Positions 7,619 through 14,658 are shown, counted from the first letter of the stretch. The stretch is 16,529 nucleotides of DNA from an uncultured Clostridia bacterium (GCA_934636425.1 CAKUAV010000059.1:1-16529); one strand, 5' to 3'. Notes: generated by a model not told the origin, from the sequence alone. Translations and numbers: made by a program.

Positions 7619-8094
7619 CAGGCGGCGCGGTGTGATTGACGGACGGGGTGAGCAGCGCGGCAAGGGCGCTTTGAAATGCGGACAGCGGCGAGCGCGGGAG
7701 AGTGTGAAGCGCGTGAATCGCCTGCCGGACTGCCGCGCCGATGATTGAGCCTGCAAAGGGCGTTTGAGATGCGCTTGATGGAGCGGGGGTGACAGGCGGC
7801 GCGGCGTGATTGACGGACGGGGTGAGCGGTGCGGCAAGGGGGCTTTGAAATGCGGACAGCGGCGAGCGCGGGAGAGCGTGAAGCGGATGAATCGCCTGCC
7901 GGACTGCCGCGCCGATGATTGAGCCTGCAAAGGGCGTTTGAGATGCGCTTGATGGAGCAGGGGTGACGGATGCAATGCGGCGTGATTGACGGGCGGGGCG
8001 AGCGGCACGGCAAGGGTGCTTTGAGATGCGGCTGACGGCAGGCGCGGTGCGCGGGGTGCGTGAAGCGGATGAATCGCCTGCCGGACTGCCGCGC
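7577..8094 (+). repeat. 174-bp tandem repeat, three copies, carrying the 3' end of gene B
   Basis: Copies at 7577-7750, 7751-7924 and 7925-8094, each starting CTGCAAAGGGCGTT. Copy 1 begins inside gene B and holds its last 42 bp and stop codon; copies 2 and 3 repeat this gene tail, stop codon included, without a gene in front. The rest of each unit is noncoding and ends in GAATCGCCTGCCGGACTGCC plus a few bases. Copies 1 and 2 differ at roughly ten positions by eye; copy 3 is more diverged after its tail segment. The array fills nearly the whole gap before paralog C and looks like unequal-crossover debris. Confidence 0.9.
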
Positions 8095-8151
8095 GGCTGG
8101 CCACGCTTGCTGGAACGAAACTGAAGCGATATATGAAAGGAGCGGAAAACC

Positions 8152-10398
8152 ATGAAGAGGATGCGGAGGATGATCTGCTGGATGACGGCGCTCGCGCTGC
8201 TCATGACGGCGAGGACGGCGCTGGCGGCGCGGGGCGACGCGATCATCGCGCGCTATGGGGTGGACGGCTTCGACGATTCCGTGCGCGGCGTGTGCGCGGT
8301 GGGCGACGAAATATGGCTTCAGGGCGGCGGGAATGAGAACGTGTACGTCTACGACACGATTGCGGGCGAGATGACGGCCTGTCCGTGGGACGAGGCGACA
8401 TACGCCGCGATGAACGGCGAAAACCGCGACGAAACCGGCGCGCGGCTGTATGAGCGCATCGGCGCGTGGTTCGCCTGCGGGGGCGAGGTGCGCGTGCTGC
8501 TGAGCAAATACCGCGTCGGCGGGCGCGACGGGCTGGGCTCTATGGACGGCATAGACGACATGGCGTTCGGGCGCGTGTATGTGCGGGACGGCAGGGCCGT
8601 GCTCGAGGAGACGGGGCCGGTCGACTGGGCGCGGATTGCCGACGACGTGGGCGGCGGACTTAATCTGCGGAGCACGGCGGCCGTGAACGGCGCGCTGTGC
8701 GGCATTGTGCAGAGCATGGGCGGCGAGAGCGTGTGCATACTGCCGCTGGACGGCTCTGCGGCGCGCGCGGTGTATCTGGGCGACGCGTGGGCGGACGACA
8801 TGACGAGCTGGAATGATGAGCTGCTGCTCGTGCAGAACGGCGACGGCGCGCAGTACGCCCTGATGTCCACGGAAAGCGGCGAGATCGGCGCATGGCAGCC
8901 GCTGCCCGGGGAGGATGGGGCGCAGGCGGACAACGCGAGCGGCGCTGTTCAGTATGGCAATGAGCTGCTCTATCTCTCCGGCGGCACGCTCATGGCGCTT
9001 GAGCTCGACACGGGCGCGTCGCGCGCGATTACGAATATCCCCATAGACACATGGGGCGCGCCGGCCTGCGTGACCGAATCGGGCGTGTACGCCGCGGGGC
9101 GCTATAACGGCGTGGCGCTGCGCGCTCTCGAGCGGGGCGGCGCGGCCGAGACGCTGACGATCAACGACGCGGATTGCACCGGCGCGGCGGAGGAAGCGAT
9201 CGTCAGCTTCCAGAACGCGCAGAGCGATGCGGAGATTCAGAGTGTGCAGCGCGGCGACGTGCTGACGGCGCTGCTCACGAGATCGACCGAGGACGACGTG
9301 ATCATTCTCGAGAGCGGCTCCGGCATGGGCGAGCTTTACGCGATACTCTCGCGCGGCTGGGCGCGTCCCATAGAGAGCGAAGCGCTGGCCGAGTATGTCT
9401 CCGGCATGTATCCGGCCGTTTCGGACGCGCTGATGAAGGACGGGAAGGCGCTGGGCGTGCCCTTTGACGCGATGCCGGAGGGGCCGGGTCTGTGCGCGGG
9501 CGCGCTGAAGGCGCTGGGGCTGACGATAGACGACGTGCCGACCAGCTGGCCTGAACTGATCGACTGGCTGAACGGCCTGATTCCCACGGCGGAAATTCCC
9601 CTGTGGGAGGACGGCGGCAGCGCGGAGCAGATCCGGCGGGAGCTTGTGGACATGATTCTGGATGCGTACCGGCTGGAGCTGGGCGCGGGCACTGTGAGCG
9701 GCTATGACACGGACGAGCTGCGCGCGGCGCTGGCGGCGGTCGAGCGGCTGGACGCGGAGGGACTGTGCGAGCAGTTTGAGCGCGTGGGCGATGCGTTCGA
9801 GTTCTATCCGCTGTTTACGTCGATTGCGATGGACGGCATAAGCGGCGCGACGTATCAGGAGGAGTATGATACGATTCCTCTGTATCTGTCGCTTTCCGAC
9901 GCGCTGCCGCGCCGCATTGCGCTCAGGAGCAGCGTGGCGATCATCAATCCCTACAGCGCGCACATCGATTTGGCGACGCGCTTTTTGGAGACGCTGGCCG
10001 CGCAGGATACGCAGCGCTCGCACGCGATGCTGCGCCCCGATGCGAATGAAACCGTGCGCAGCGCCGATTACGCGCGCCATACCGCCGAATATGACGCGAA
10101 GATCGCGCGCCTTGAAGCGGAGCTGGAAACGGCATCGGACGACGTGAAGGACGTGATCGAGCAGGATCTGGACAATGCGCGGGATCTGCGCGCGCGCATG
10201 GAGAACTGGTATTGGGTGGTCAGCCGGGAGTCGCTCGAGCATTACAGGGCGAACGACGCGGGCGTGACGTTCGATATGCGCAGGCGCTATAGCTGCTACG
10301 ACGAGATTCGCCAGTACTGCGCGGGACAGATGAGCATGGACGAGTTCATCGCCGCGCTGCAGAGGACGCTCGAGATGATGCGGCTGGAGGAGCAGTAA
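8152..10398 (+). CDS. Paralog C: secreted beta-propeller plus solute-binding domain protein
   Basis: 748 residues and much closer to A than to B, above all in the second half. Signal peptide 1-26 with an arginine-rich start and cleavage after ALA; the only early cysteine (Cys9) is not in a lipobox. Propeller-like units run about 45-335 (IWLQGGGNENVYVYDTIAG, LLYLSGGTLMALELDTG); Cys48 and Cys183 match the shared pair. Solute-binding signatures: ILSRGWARPIESEALAEYV near 398-416, KALGVPF at 432-438, DDVPTSWPELIDWLN at 460-474. Charged helices fill about 645-690 and the end FIAALQRTLEMMRLEEQ matches A. AAAGGAG lies 9 nt before the ATG. The ECF-like promoter of A and B is absent; a TTGCTG-17-TATATG (8107-8135) sits too close to the start to keep the ribosome binding site in the transcript. 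C may depend on transcription from B. Confidence 0.8.
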   Translation: MKRMRRMICWMTALALLMTARTALAARGDAIIARYGVDGFDDSVRGVCAVGDEIWLQGGGNENVYVYDTIAGEMTACPWDEATYAAMNGENRDETGARLYERIGAWFACGGEVRVLLSKYRVGGRDGLGSMDGIDDMAFGRVYVRDGRAVLEETGPVDWARIADDVGGGLNLRSTAAVNGALCGIVQSMGGESVCILPLDGSAARAVYLGDAWADDMTSWNDELLLVQNGDGAQYALMSTESGEIGAWQPLPGEDGAQADNASGAVQYGNELLYLSGGTLMALELDTGASRAITNIPIDTWGAPACVTESGVYAAGRYNGVALRALERGGAAETLTINDADCTGAAEEAIVSFQNAQSDAEIQSVQRGDVLTALLTRSTEDDVIILESGSGMGELYAILSRGWARPIESEALAEYVSGMYPAVSDALMKDGKALGVPFDAMPEGPGLCAGALKALGLTIDDVPTSWPELIDWLNGLIPTAEIPLWEDGGSAEQIRRELVDMILDAYRLELGAGTVSGYDTDELRAALAAVERLDAEGLCEQFERVGDAFEFYPLFTSIAMDGISGATYQEEYDTIPLYLSLSDALPRRIALRSSVAIINPYSAHIDLATRFLETLAAQDTQRSHAMLRPDANETVRSADYARHTAEYDAKIARLEAELETASDDVKDVIEQDLDNARDLRARMENWYWVVSRESLEHYRANDAGVTFDMRRRYSCYDEIRQYCAGQMSMDEFIAALQRTLEMMRLEEQ

Positions 10399-10415
10399 GC
10401 AATAGACGGGTAAAT

Positions 10416-10471
10416 GCGCGCCGGGCGGCGGTTCATGGCGGGGTGCTGTGGATTTGCGCTTTGGCGGGCGG
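10416..10471 (+). repeat. R element copy 3, after paralog C
   Basis: It begins 17 nt after the paralog C stop, nearly the same offset as copy 1 after A, and shares the preceding CAATAG as well as GCGCGCCGGGC, GGCGGTTCATGGCG and CTGTGG-TTGCGC. The right arm has decayed, so the long stem of copy 1 cannot form. The rest of the gap to 10795 holds only the short items listed separately and no gene. Confidence 0.6.
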
Positions 10472-10532
10472 CACATCGCGATTTTCGCTGTGCGGCGGGA
10501 GGAAATGGAAATGCGCATGCCGGATTGAGACT

Positions 10533-10560
10533 TGGAAGAGCAGCGATAAGGCAATAGAGG
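10533..10560 (+). pseudogene. remnant of a paralog 3' end
   Basis: TGGAAGAGCA, then GAT, then GCAATAG with matching spacing repeats the last codons and first downstream bases of paralog A (4794-4817). No coding sequence precedes it. It reads as a leftover of another, lost copy or of an aborted duplication. It is short, so chance similarity cannot be excluded, but the same gene tail is also duplicated between B and C. Confidence 0.4.
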
Positions 10561-10701
10561 AGCGAAGCGCAGCGCAAAAAGGTTATTCACGAAAGAATGG
10601 GATGCAGGGCGTGAATCCTTCCGGCGCAAAAAAACTGGCGGCGATGGACATTGTGATTCTGCCGCGCAGTGGCAGGCCTGCGGCGGGCGCAATGGGATGA
10701 A

Positions 10702-10722
10702 AATCGCCTCCCGGAGGCGATT
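10702..10722 (-). terminator. small perfect hairpin, weak terminator on the minus strand
   Basis: AATCGCCTC and GAGGCGATT form a nine-pair stem closing a CCG loop. On the minus strand the stem is followed by TTTT only. It would act as a second, backup terminator about 75 bp beyond the main one of the ABC operon. Confidence 0.35.
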
Positions 10723-10794
10723 GCAGGCGGCGGGACAAAGAGCGCCATGGGGCGATGCGGAAATTAAGCGACTCGCCGCGAAAAACGCACGGCG

Positions 10795-10843
10795 CAAAAA
10801 ACCGCCCCGCCGGACGCGATTGAAGCGCTTCGGCGGGGCGGTT
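10795..10843 (-). terminator. Rho-independent terminator of the ABC transporter operon
   Basis: AACCGCCCCGCCG (10800-10812) and CGGCGGGGCGGTT (10831-10843) form a perfect 13-pair, very GC-rich stem with an 18-nt loop. On the minus strand the stem runs into six T residues, 16 nt after the ATPase stop codon. On the plus strand it is followed by GGCGTTTT, so it may also stop rightward transcription from the paralog cluster. Confidence 0.9.
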
Positions 10844-10858
10844 GGCGTTTTGAAATTG

Positions 10859-11653
10859 TCAGGAGAGCAGCGTGCGGTCGCCGGCAAGCTCTCTGCCCGC
10901 GGCCTTCTCGAACAGATCGAGCAGATCGGCCTTGCGCAGGTGCTTTTTCTCCTCGCCGGAGACGTCGACCACGATGCGCCCCTCGTCCATCATGATGAGG
11001 CGGTTGCCCAGACGGATGGCGTCGTTCATGTTGTGGGTGACCATCATGGCGGTGAGGTGCTTTTCGGCGATGATCGATTCGGTGATCGAGAGCACCTTGG
11101 CGGCGGTCTTGGGATCGAGCGCGGCGGTGTGCTCGTCCAGCAGCAGCAGCTTGGGCGCGTTCAGCGTGGCCATGAGCAGCGTGAGCGCCTGACGCTGGCC
11201 GCCCGAGAGCAGGCCGACCTTGGCGGTCATGCGGTTTTCGAGGCCGAGCCCCAGCACCTTCAGCCTTTCGCGGTATTCCTCGCGCTCCTCGCGCGTGATG
11301 CCGATCTTCAGCGTGCGCTTTTTGCCGCGGCGCGCGGCGATGGCGAGATTTTCCTCGATCTGCATGGTGGCGGCGGTGCCCATCATGGGGTCCTGAAACA
11401 CGCGCCCCAGGAGCGCCGCGCGCCTGTGCTCGGACAGGCGGGTGATGTCCTGCCCGGCCAGCACGATGCTGCCCTGATCGATCGGCCACACGCCGGCGAT
11501 GGCGTTGAGCAGCGTGGACTTGCCCGCGCCGTTGCCGCCGATCATTGTGACGAAATCGCCCTCGTCGAGGTGAAGGTTCACGCCGCTCAGCGCCACCTTT
11601 TCATTGACCGTGCGGCTGTTGAACGTCTTGCGGATGTTTTTCAGATCGAGCAT
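10859..11653 (-). CDS. ABC transporter ATP-binding protein (TrpZ-like)
   Basis: 264-residue ATPase subunit that powers import through the permease encoded just upstream. All nucleotide-binding motifs are intact: Walker A GGNGAGKST at 39-47, Q-loop Gln87, signature LSGGQ at 149-153, Walker B LLLLDE at 169-174 with catalytic Glu174, and switch His207 in THN. The overall pattern fits the ATPases that accompany ABC_sub_bind (PF04392) binding proteins. The start chosen is the ATG at 11651-11653, one base after the permease stop, with AAAGGGGG 9-10 nt upstream. A longer frame opens upstream within the permease gene but lacks family similarity. The one-base gap implies translational coupling. Last gene of the operon; the terminator follows directly. 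Confidence 0.93.
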   Translation of the reverse strand: MLDLKNIRKTFNSRTVNEKVALSGVNLHLDEGDFVTMIGGNGAGKSTLLNAIAGVWPIDQGSIVLAGQDITRLSEHRRAALLGRVFQDPMMGTAATMQIEENLAIAARRGKKRTLKIGITREEREEYRERLKVLGLGLENRMTAKVGLLSGGQRQALTLLMATLNAPKLLLLDEHTAALDPKTAAKVLSITESIIAEKHLTAMMVTHNMNDAIRLGNRLIMMDEGRIVVDVSGEEKKHLRKADLLDLFEKAAGRELAGDRTLLS

Positions 11654-11654
11654 A

Positions 11655-12560
11655 TCACTTCGCCCCCTTTGCGTGCAGGCGGCCCTTCCAGTAGGGTATG
11701 GCCAGGAACAGCGCCACAATCAGCGCGGAGAGCAGCTTGAGCAGGTTGGTATCCAGCCCCAGCCAGAGCACTACCTGAATGACGACGTAATAGATCACCG
11801 CGCCGATCGACACGGCGACCATCTTGAGCGCGAAATTGGTGAACAGCCGGCCGAATATCACGTCGCTTATGATGACGGCGGCCAGGCCGATGACCACGGC
11901 GCCGCGCCCCATGTTCACGTCCACAAAGCCCTGATAGTGTGAGTACATCGCCGAGGCCAGCGCCACGATGCCGTTGGAGATCATGAGCCCCAGTATCTTG
12001 GCGCGGTTGGTGTTTATGCCCTGCGCGCGGGACATGGCCTCGTTCGCGCCGGTGGAGCGCAGCGAGCAGCCGATTTCCGTGCCGAAGAACCAGTACAGTA
12101 CGCCGATCAGCGCCGCCGTGACGATGAGCGTGATGAGGATCGGGTTCTGGAGGGAGATTTCCTTCACATAGCGCGAGGAGACCAGCAGCTGATATTTCGT
12201 CACGCTGACCGCCTGATTGGCCTTGCCGCCCATGACGACCAGATTGATGGAATAGAGCGAGAGCTGCGTGAGTATGCCGGCGAGTATGGCGGGGATGCCC
12301 ATCGCCGTGTGGAACAGGCCGGTGATGAGGCCGGCGATCATGCCGGCGATGACGGCGCACAGAAGCGCGATGAACACATTCACGCCGTTCATCATCAGCA
12401 TGATGCAGACCGCGCCGCCGGTGGCCATTGTGCCGTCGACAGTCAGGTCGGCGTAATCGAGCACCTTATAGGTGATGAACACGCCGATGGCCATGATGCC
12501 CCAGATCAGTCCCTGGGCGATCGCGCCCGGCATGGCGTTGAAAAGCGACAAGACGTTCAA
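11655..12560 (-). CDS. ABC transporter permease (TrpY-like, BPD_transp_2 type)
   Basis: 301-residue integral membrane subunit with about eight or nine hydrophobic helices, of the branched-chain/ribose permease type (BPD_transp_2). Family features seen are GLIWGIMAIGVFITYKVLDY near the N-terminus, the DLTVDGT loop, and GANEAMSRAQGINTNRAK after mid-protein, the cytoplasmic loop expected to contact the ATPase. It starts with TTG at 12558-12560, supported by AAGGGGG 8 nt upstream and by the fit to the family N-terminus. It lies 176 bp after the binding-protein gene, a gap that contains two hairpins, and 1 bp before the ATPase gene. The substrate is inferred from the leader RNA as an aromatic amino acid, most likely tyrosine. 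Confidence 0.9.
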   Translation of the reverse strand: MNVLSLFNAMPGAIAQGLIWGIMAIGVFITYKVLDYADLTVDGTMATGGAVCIMLMMNGVNVFIALLCAVIAGMIAGLITGLFHTAMGIPAILAGILTQLSLYSINLVVMGGKANQAVSVTKYQLLVSSRYVKEISLQNPILITLIVTAALIGVLYWFFGTEIGCSLRSTGANEAMSRAQGINTNRAKILGLMISNGIVALASAMYSHYQGFVDVNMGRGAVVIGLAAVIISDVIFGRLFTNFALKMVAVSIGAVIYYVVIQVVLWLGLDTNLLKLLSALIVALFLAIPYWKGRLHAKGAK

Positions 12561-12599
12561 AGTATTTCCCCCTTCGACCCGGACGGGTCAGCTTCTGAT

Positions 12600-12663
12600 A
12601 AAAAAACCGGCGCGCCGACCGCTTTTCGAGAAGAGGCGCTCGTCATTTCCTCTCGAAAAACGG
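12600..12663 (-). promoter_or_regulatory. intra-operon hairpin followed by a T-run, before the permease gene
   Basis: 12619-12631 and 12651-12663 pair over 13 bases with one G-U around a 19-nt loop. On the minus strand this is followed by the palindromic CGGCGCGCCG and seven T residues (12606-12600). It may be a leaky terminator or an RNA-stability element that lowers expression of permease and ATPase relative to the binding protein. Confidence 0.5.
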
Positions 12664-12694
12664 CAGGTCGCGCAATGCCTGAAAAAGCATAAGA

Positions 12695-12724
12695 CCGGAG
12701 CCGAACCGGACGGCGCGGCTCCGG
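12695..12724 (-). promoter_or_regulatory. hairpin just after the binding-protein gene
   Basis: CCGGAGCCG and CGGCTCCGG form a perfect nine-pair stem with a 12-nt loop, 12 nt after the stop codon of the binding-protein gene. The nearest T-run on the minus strand is 7 nt past the stem and short. It could protect the 3' end of a processed binding-protein mRNA, a common arrangement in ABC operons. Confidence 0.5.
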
Positions 12725-12736
12725 CCAGAGATCGGC

Positions 12737-13687
12737 TTAGTCGGCGATGGCGACGTAATCCTCGGGGACGGTCACGCCCAGCAGCTCGCACAGCTCGGCG
12801 TTGTATTCCTTGGTGAACGTGGGGGCGAAGCGCACGTCCATCGTGGAGACGTCCGCGCCTTCCACGAGCACTTCATAGGCCATTTCGCCGGTGGCTTTGC
12901 CCAGCTCATAGTAGCTGATGGACAGCGTGGCCACGCCGCAGCCCTTGCACAGACCCTCTTCGCCCGCGACGGCCGGCGTCTTTTCGACCTCGATGACATT
13001 GCGGATGGCCTCGGTGCAGGAGGCGGCGGTGTTGTCGGTGGGAATGTAGAGCACGTCGCTGCCGGCGCAGGCGTTGGTGGCGACGGAGGCGACGTCGTTG
13101 GAATCGGTGAAGGCGTAATCGGTGCACTCATAGCCCATCTCGGTCAGATAGCCCCTGATGACGCCGACCTGATAGGCGGAGTTGGCCTCGGCGGAGCAGT
13201 AGAGCAGACCGACCTTCTTCGCGTCGGGGAAGAGCTCCTTGATCATGGCGGCCTGACCGTCCAGCGGGGCGAGGTCGCTCGTGCCGGAGATGTTCATGCC
13301 GGTCGCGCCCGTCCAGTCGGCGATGTCCAGCGCGGTGCCGTAGTCGGTGACCGATGTGCCCAGTATGGGCGTGTCGGCGGTGGCCGCCTGAGCCGCCTGC
13401 AGCGCGGGCGTGGCGTTGGCCATGATCAGATCGACGTTGTCGGCGAGGAAGCCGTTGATGATTGTGATGCAGTTGGCGGAATCGCCCGAGGCGTTCTGCT
13501 CGTTAAACTTGACGTTATCGCCCAGCTTTTCGGTCAGAGCGTCCTTGAAGCCCTGCGTGGCCGCGTCCAGCGCGACGTGCTGAACCAGCTGGCAGATGCC
13601 CACGGTGTAGGTCTTTTCGCTCTCGGCCAGCGCGGGCACGGAGAGGAGCAGCAGGGCGGCGATCAGAAGAGCGACGAATTTTTTCAT
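12737..13687 (-). CDS. ABC transporter substrate-binding protein (TrpX-like, ABC_sub_bind family)
   Basis: 316-residue periplasmic-type binding protein of the PF04392 family, whose T-box-controlled members include the TrpX group. The signal peptide covers 1-21 with cleavage after ALA; no cysteine follows, so it is not an obvious lipoprotein although it belongs to a Gram-positive-type operon. Mature features are TVGICQLVQHVALDAATQGF at the start, GDSANCITIINGF, VDLIMANATPALQAA, GTSVTDYGTALD, KKVGLLYCSAEANS at the start of the second lobe, DVLYIPTDNTAAS, and the late LSISYYELGKATGEMA. The ATG has AAAGGAGG 8 nt upstream. It is the first gene after a T-box leader, so its expression should follow tRNA charging; the specifier predicts tyrosine as cargo. 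Family firm; ligand inferred. Confidence 0.92.
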   Translation of the reverse strand: MKKFVALLIAALLLLSVPALAESEKTYTVGICQLVQHVALDAATQGFKDALTEKLGDNVKFNEQNASGDSANCITIINGFLADNVDLIMANATPALQAAQAATADTPILGTSVTDYGTALDIADWTGATGMNISGTSDLAPLDGQAAMIKELFPDAKKVGLLYCSAEANSAYQVGVIRGYLTEMGYECTDYAFTDSNDVASVATNACAGSDVLYIPTDNTAASCTEAIRNVIEVEKTPAVAGEEGLCKGCGVATLSISYYELGKATGEMAYEVLVEGADVSTMDVRFAPTFTKEYNAELCELLGVTVPEDYVAIAD

Positions 13688-13740
13688 GGGAAAGGCCTCC
13701 TTTTTTATGATGCCGGAAGCGGGAAGAGCCCCGCCGCCGG

Positions 13741-13790
13741 AAATAAACAGACGCCCGCCGGCACAGATGGAATGTGCTCGGAGGGCGTCT
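13741..13790 (-). terminator. T-box attenuator terminator hairpin
   Basis: AGACGCCC (13790-13783) pairs with GGGCGTCT (13756-13749). Inside, CCG-A-GCACA pairs with TGTGC-CGG around a seven-base loop, giving a long stem with small bulges. It is followed by GTTTATTT. It begins ten bases after the T-box core, the normal place for the conditional terminator that uncharged tRNA disables. Confidence 0.9.
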
Positions 13791-14067
13791 GATTATCAAC
13801 GCGGTACCACCTCGTATTTGCTGCCGGGCGCTAAAAACGATATGCGGCAGCCTCAGCCGGACGACAGATCATCGTCCGCTTCCTGTAACGGGAAAACCCG
13901 GTCAGCGCCTACGCAGCGGAAAAAACGCCTTCAGCGTGCGGCTGCGGGATGTATTCGGGCGCGGGCGCGGACGCTTTCATCTCAGCAGAATAAAAAGCTC
14001 TCTGTGTCCCGTCTGTCGCGCACTACTTGTTCCCGGTCATGGCCTTTAATAATTATGGATAACTTTA
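13741..14067 (-). ncRNA. T-box riboswitch leader, tyrosine specifier
   Basis: The T-box core AGGTGGTACCGCG lies at 13812-13800. Stem I is recognisable: a basal helix CGGGA with UCCCG, the loop-E pair AGUA (5' side) and GAA (3' side), the CAGAGAGC segment of the AG bulge, and an apical GCUUU/GAAAGC hairpin. Directly after GAA comes UAC (13953-13951) and a purine, the specifier position, so the codon is tyrosine. The acceptor-binding UGGN reads UGGU, which pairs with discriminator A73 as in tRNA-Tyr; bacterial tRNA-Trp usually has G73. Uncharged tRNA-Tyr should favour the antiterminator (AGCGC near 13830 with the end of the T-box) over the terminator at 13749-13790. Class certain; specificity strongly supported by eye. 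Confidence 0.93.
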
Positions 14068-14073
14068 CGCATG

Positions 14074-14102
14074 ATTATAGGCGCGTTTGAACGGCTTGTC
14101 AA
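14074..14102 (-). promoter_or_regulatory. sigma-A promoter of the T-box/ABC transporter operon
   Basis: Perfect consensus on the minus strand: TTGACA (14102-14097), 17 nt, TATAAT (14079-14074). The predicted start point is near 14067, shortly before the first helix of the T-box leader. A perfect promoter fits a gene set controlled by attenuation and not at initiation. Confidence 0.93.
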
Positions 14103-14507
14103 GCCCATATCAGGTTAATTATTATCGAACAGGCCGCCAAAGACGCATATTTTATCGAAAAAGGGGCGTTTGGGGTGCGGCGCGGGCCGTGTGGCAAGGC
14201 GGCGGGCGCGCAGACGGCGCGTCGCCGGAACAAAAACGCGATCATGCAGAAAAACGCCGAATGCGCCCGGCGGTTGCCCGCCAAATGAATGAAAGAATGT
14301 ATTGCGATTCAAATTGAATTGGGAAACGCCGCGCCGTGCGCTGAAGCGGCTCGGGCGGCGCATCGGGCGCGCGCGGGCATGGCGCGAATAATTATGCGCG
14401 CACGGTGAAAGCATATGCGCGTGTCGCCGGGCGAACGGGACGGCGCAATATTTTACAGACAAAGTATGGGCGTTTTCGACAAAACTGATGCGCGGCGGCG
14501 CGATGCG
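14103..14507 (+). other. intergenic region between divergent units, no gene seen
   Basis: About 400 bp between the T-box operon promoter and the rightward promoter at 14508. All open frames are short or lack ribosome binding sites and recognisable products. AT-rich islands occur near 14111-14128, 14290-14320 and 14385-14400, but no repeat, RNA gene or mobile-element end could be supported. Confidence 0.6.
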
Positions 14508-14516
14508 TGATATAAT
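14508..14516 (+). promoter_or_regulatory. extended -10 promoter for the MFS-GDPD operon
   Basis: TGATATAAT gives the extended TG motif plus a perfect TATAAT. No good -35 box lies 16-18 nt upstream, which extended -10 promoters can do without. The leader would be about 135 nt; I see no riboswitch or strong hairpin in it. Confidence 0.6.
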
Positions 14517-14658
14517 AGGAAGGTCGGAGCTGGTTTCGAAAGGGCGGTGCGTTGGGCGCATTGCTGGAAGATGGTCGCTGCGGGTGCGTTCGGACGGGCG
14601 CGGAGCGGCTGCATTTTTGAAACATACTCCAGTGTAAAAAGACAAGGAAGTGGACGCG

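Noticed and set aside
7577..8094. CRISPR array or transposon ends in the repeated region
   Set aside because: The period is 174 bp with no short repeat-spacer structure, no terminal inverted repeats and no transposase; the unit includes a gene's 3' end, so tandem duplication explains it.
5348..8104. Long minus-strand open frame (about 918 codons) opposite paralog B
   Set aside because: Same shadow composition; paralog B on the plus strand has homologs A and C, a signal peptide and a ribosome binding site.
8107..8135. TTGCTG-17-TATATG as promoter of paralog C
   Set aside because: The predicted start point would fall inside the AAAGGAG ribosome binding site, leaving no working leader.
7531..10887. 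Very long open frame (about 1118 codons) on the minus strand opposite paralog C and its flanks
   Set aside because: It is antisense to a well-supported gene, is rich in Arg, Ala, His and Gln as GC-rich shadow frames are, has no signal, domain or ribosome binding site, and its repeats simply mirror the DNA repeat array.
11654..11719. Longer ATPase starting inside the permease gene
   Set aside because: The extra residues lack similarity to ABC ATPases, and the ATG at 11653 has a good ribosome binding site one base after the permease stop.
14096..14125. Rightward promoter TTGTCA-18-TATTAT overlapping the T-box promoter
   Set aside because: Partly a by-product of the leftward TTGACA box read on the other strand; no gene or RNA follows within a useful distance.
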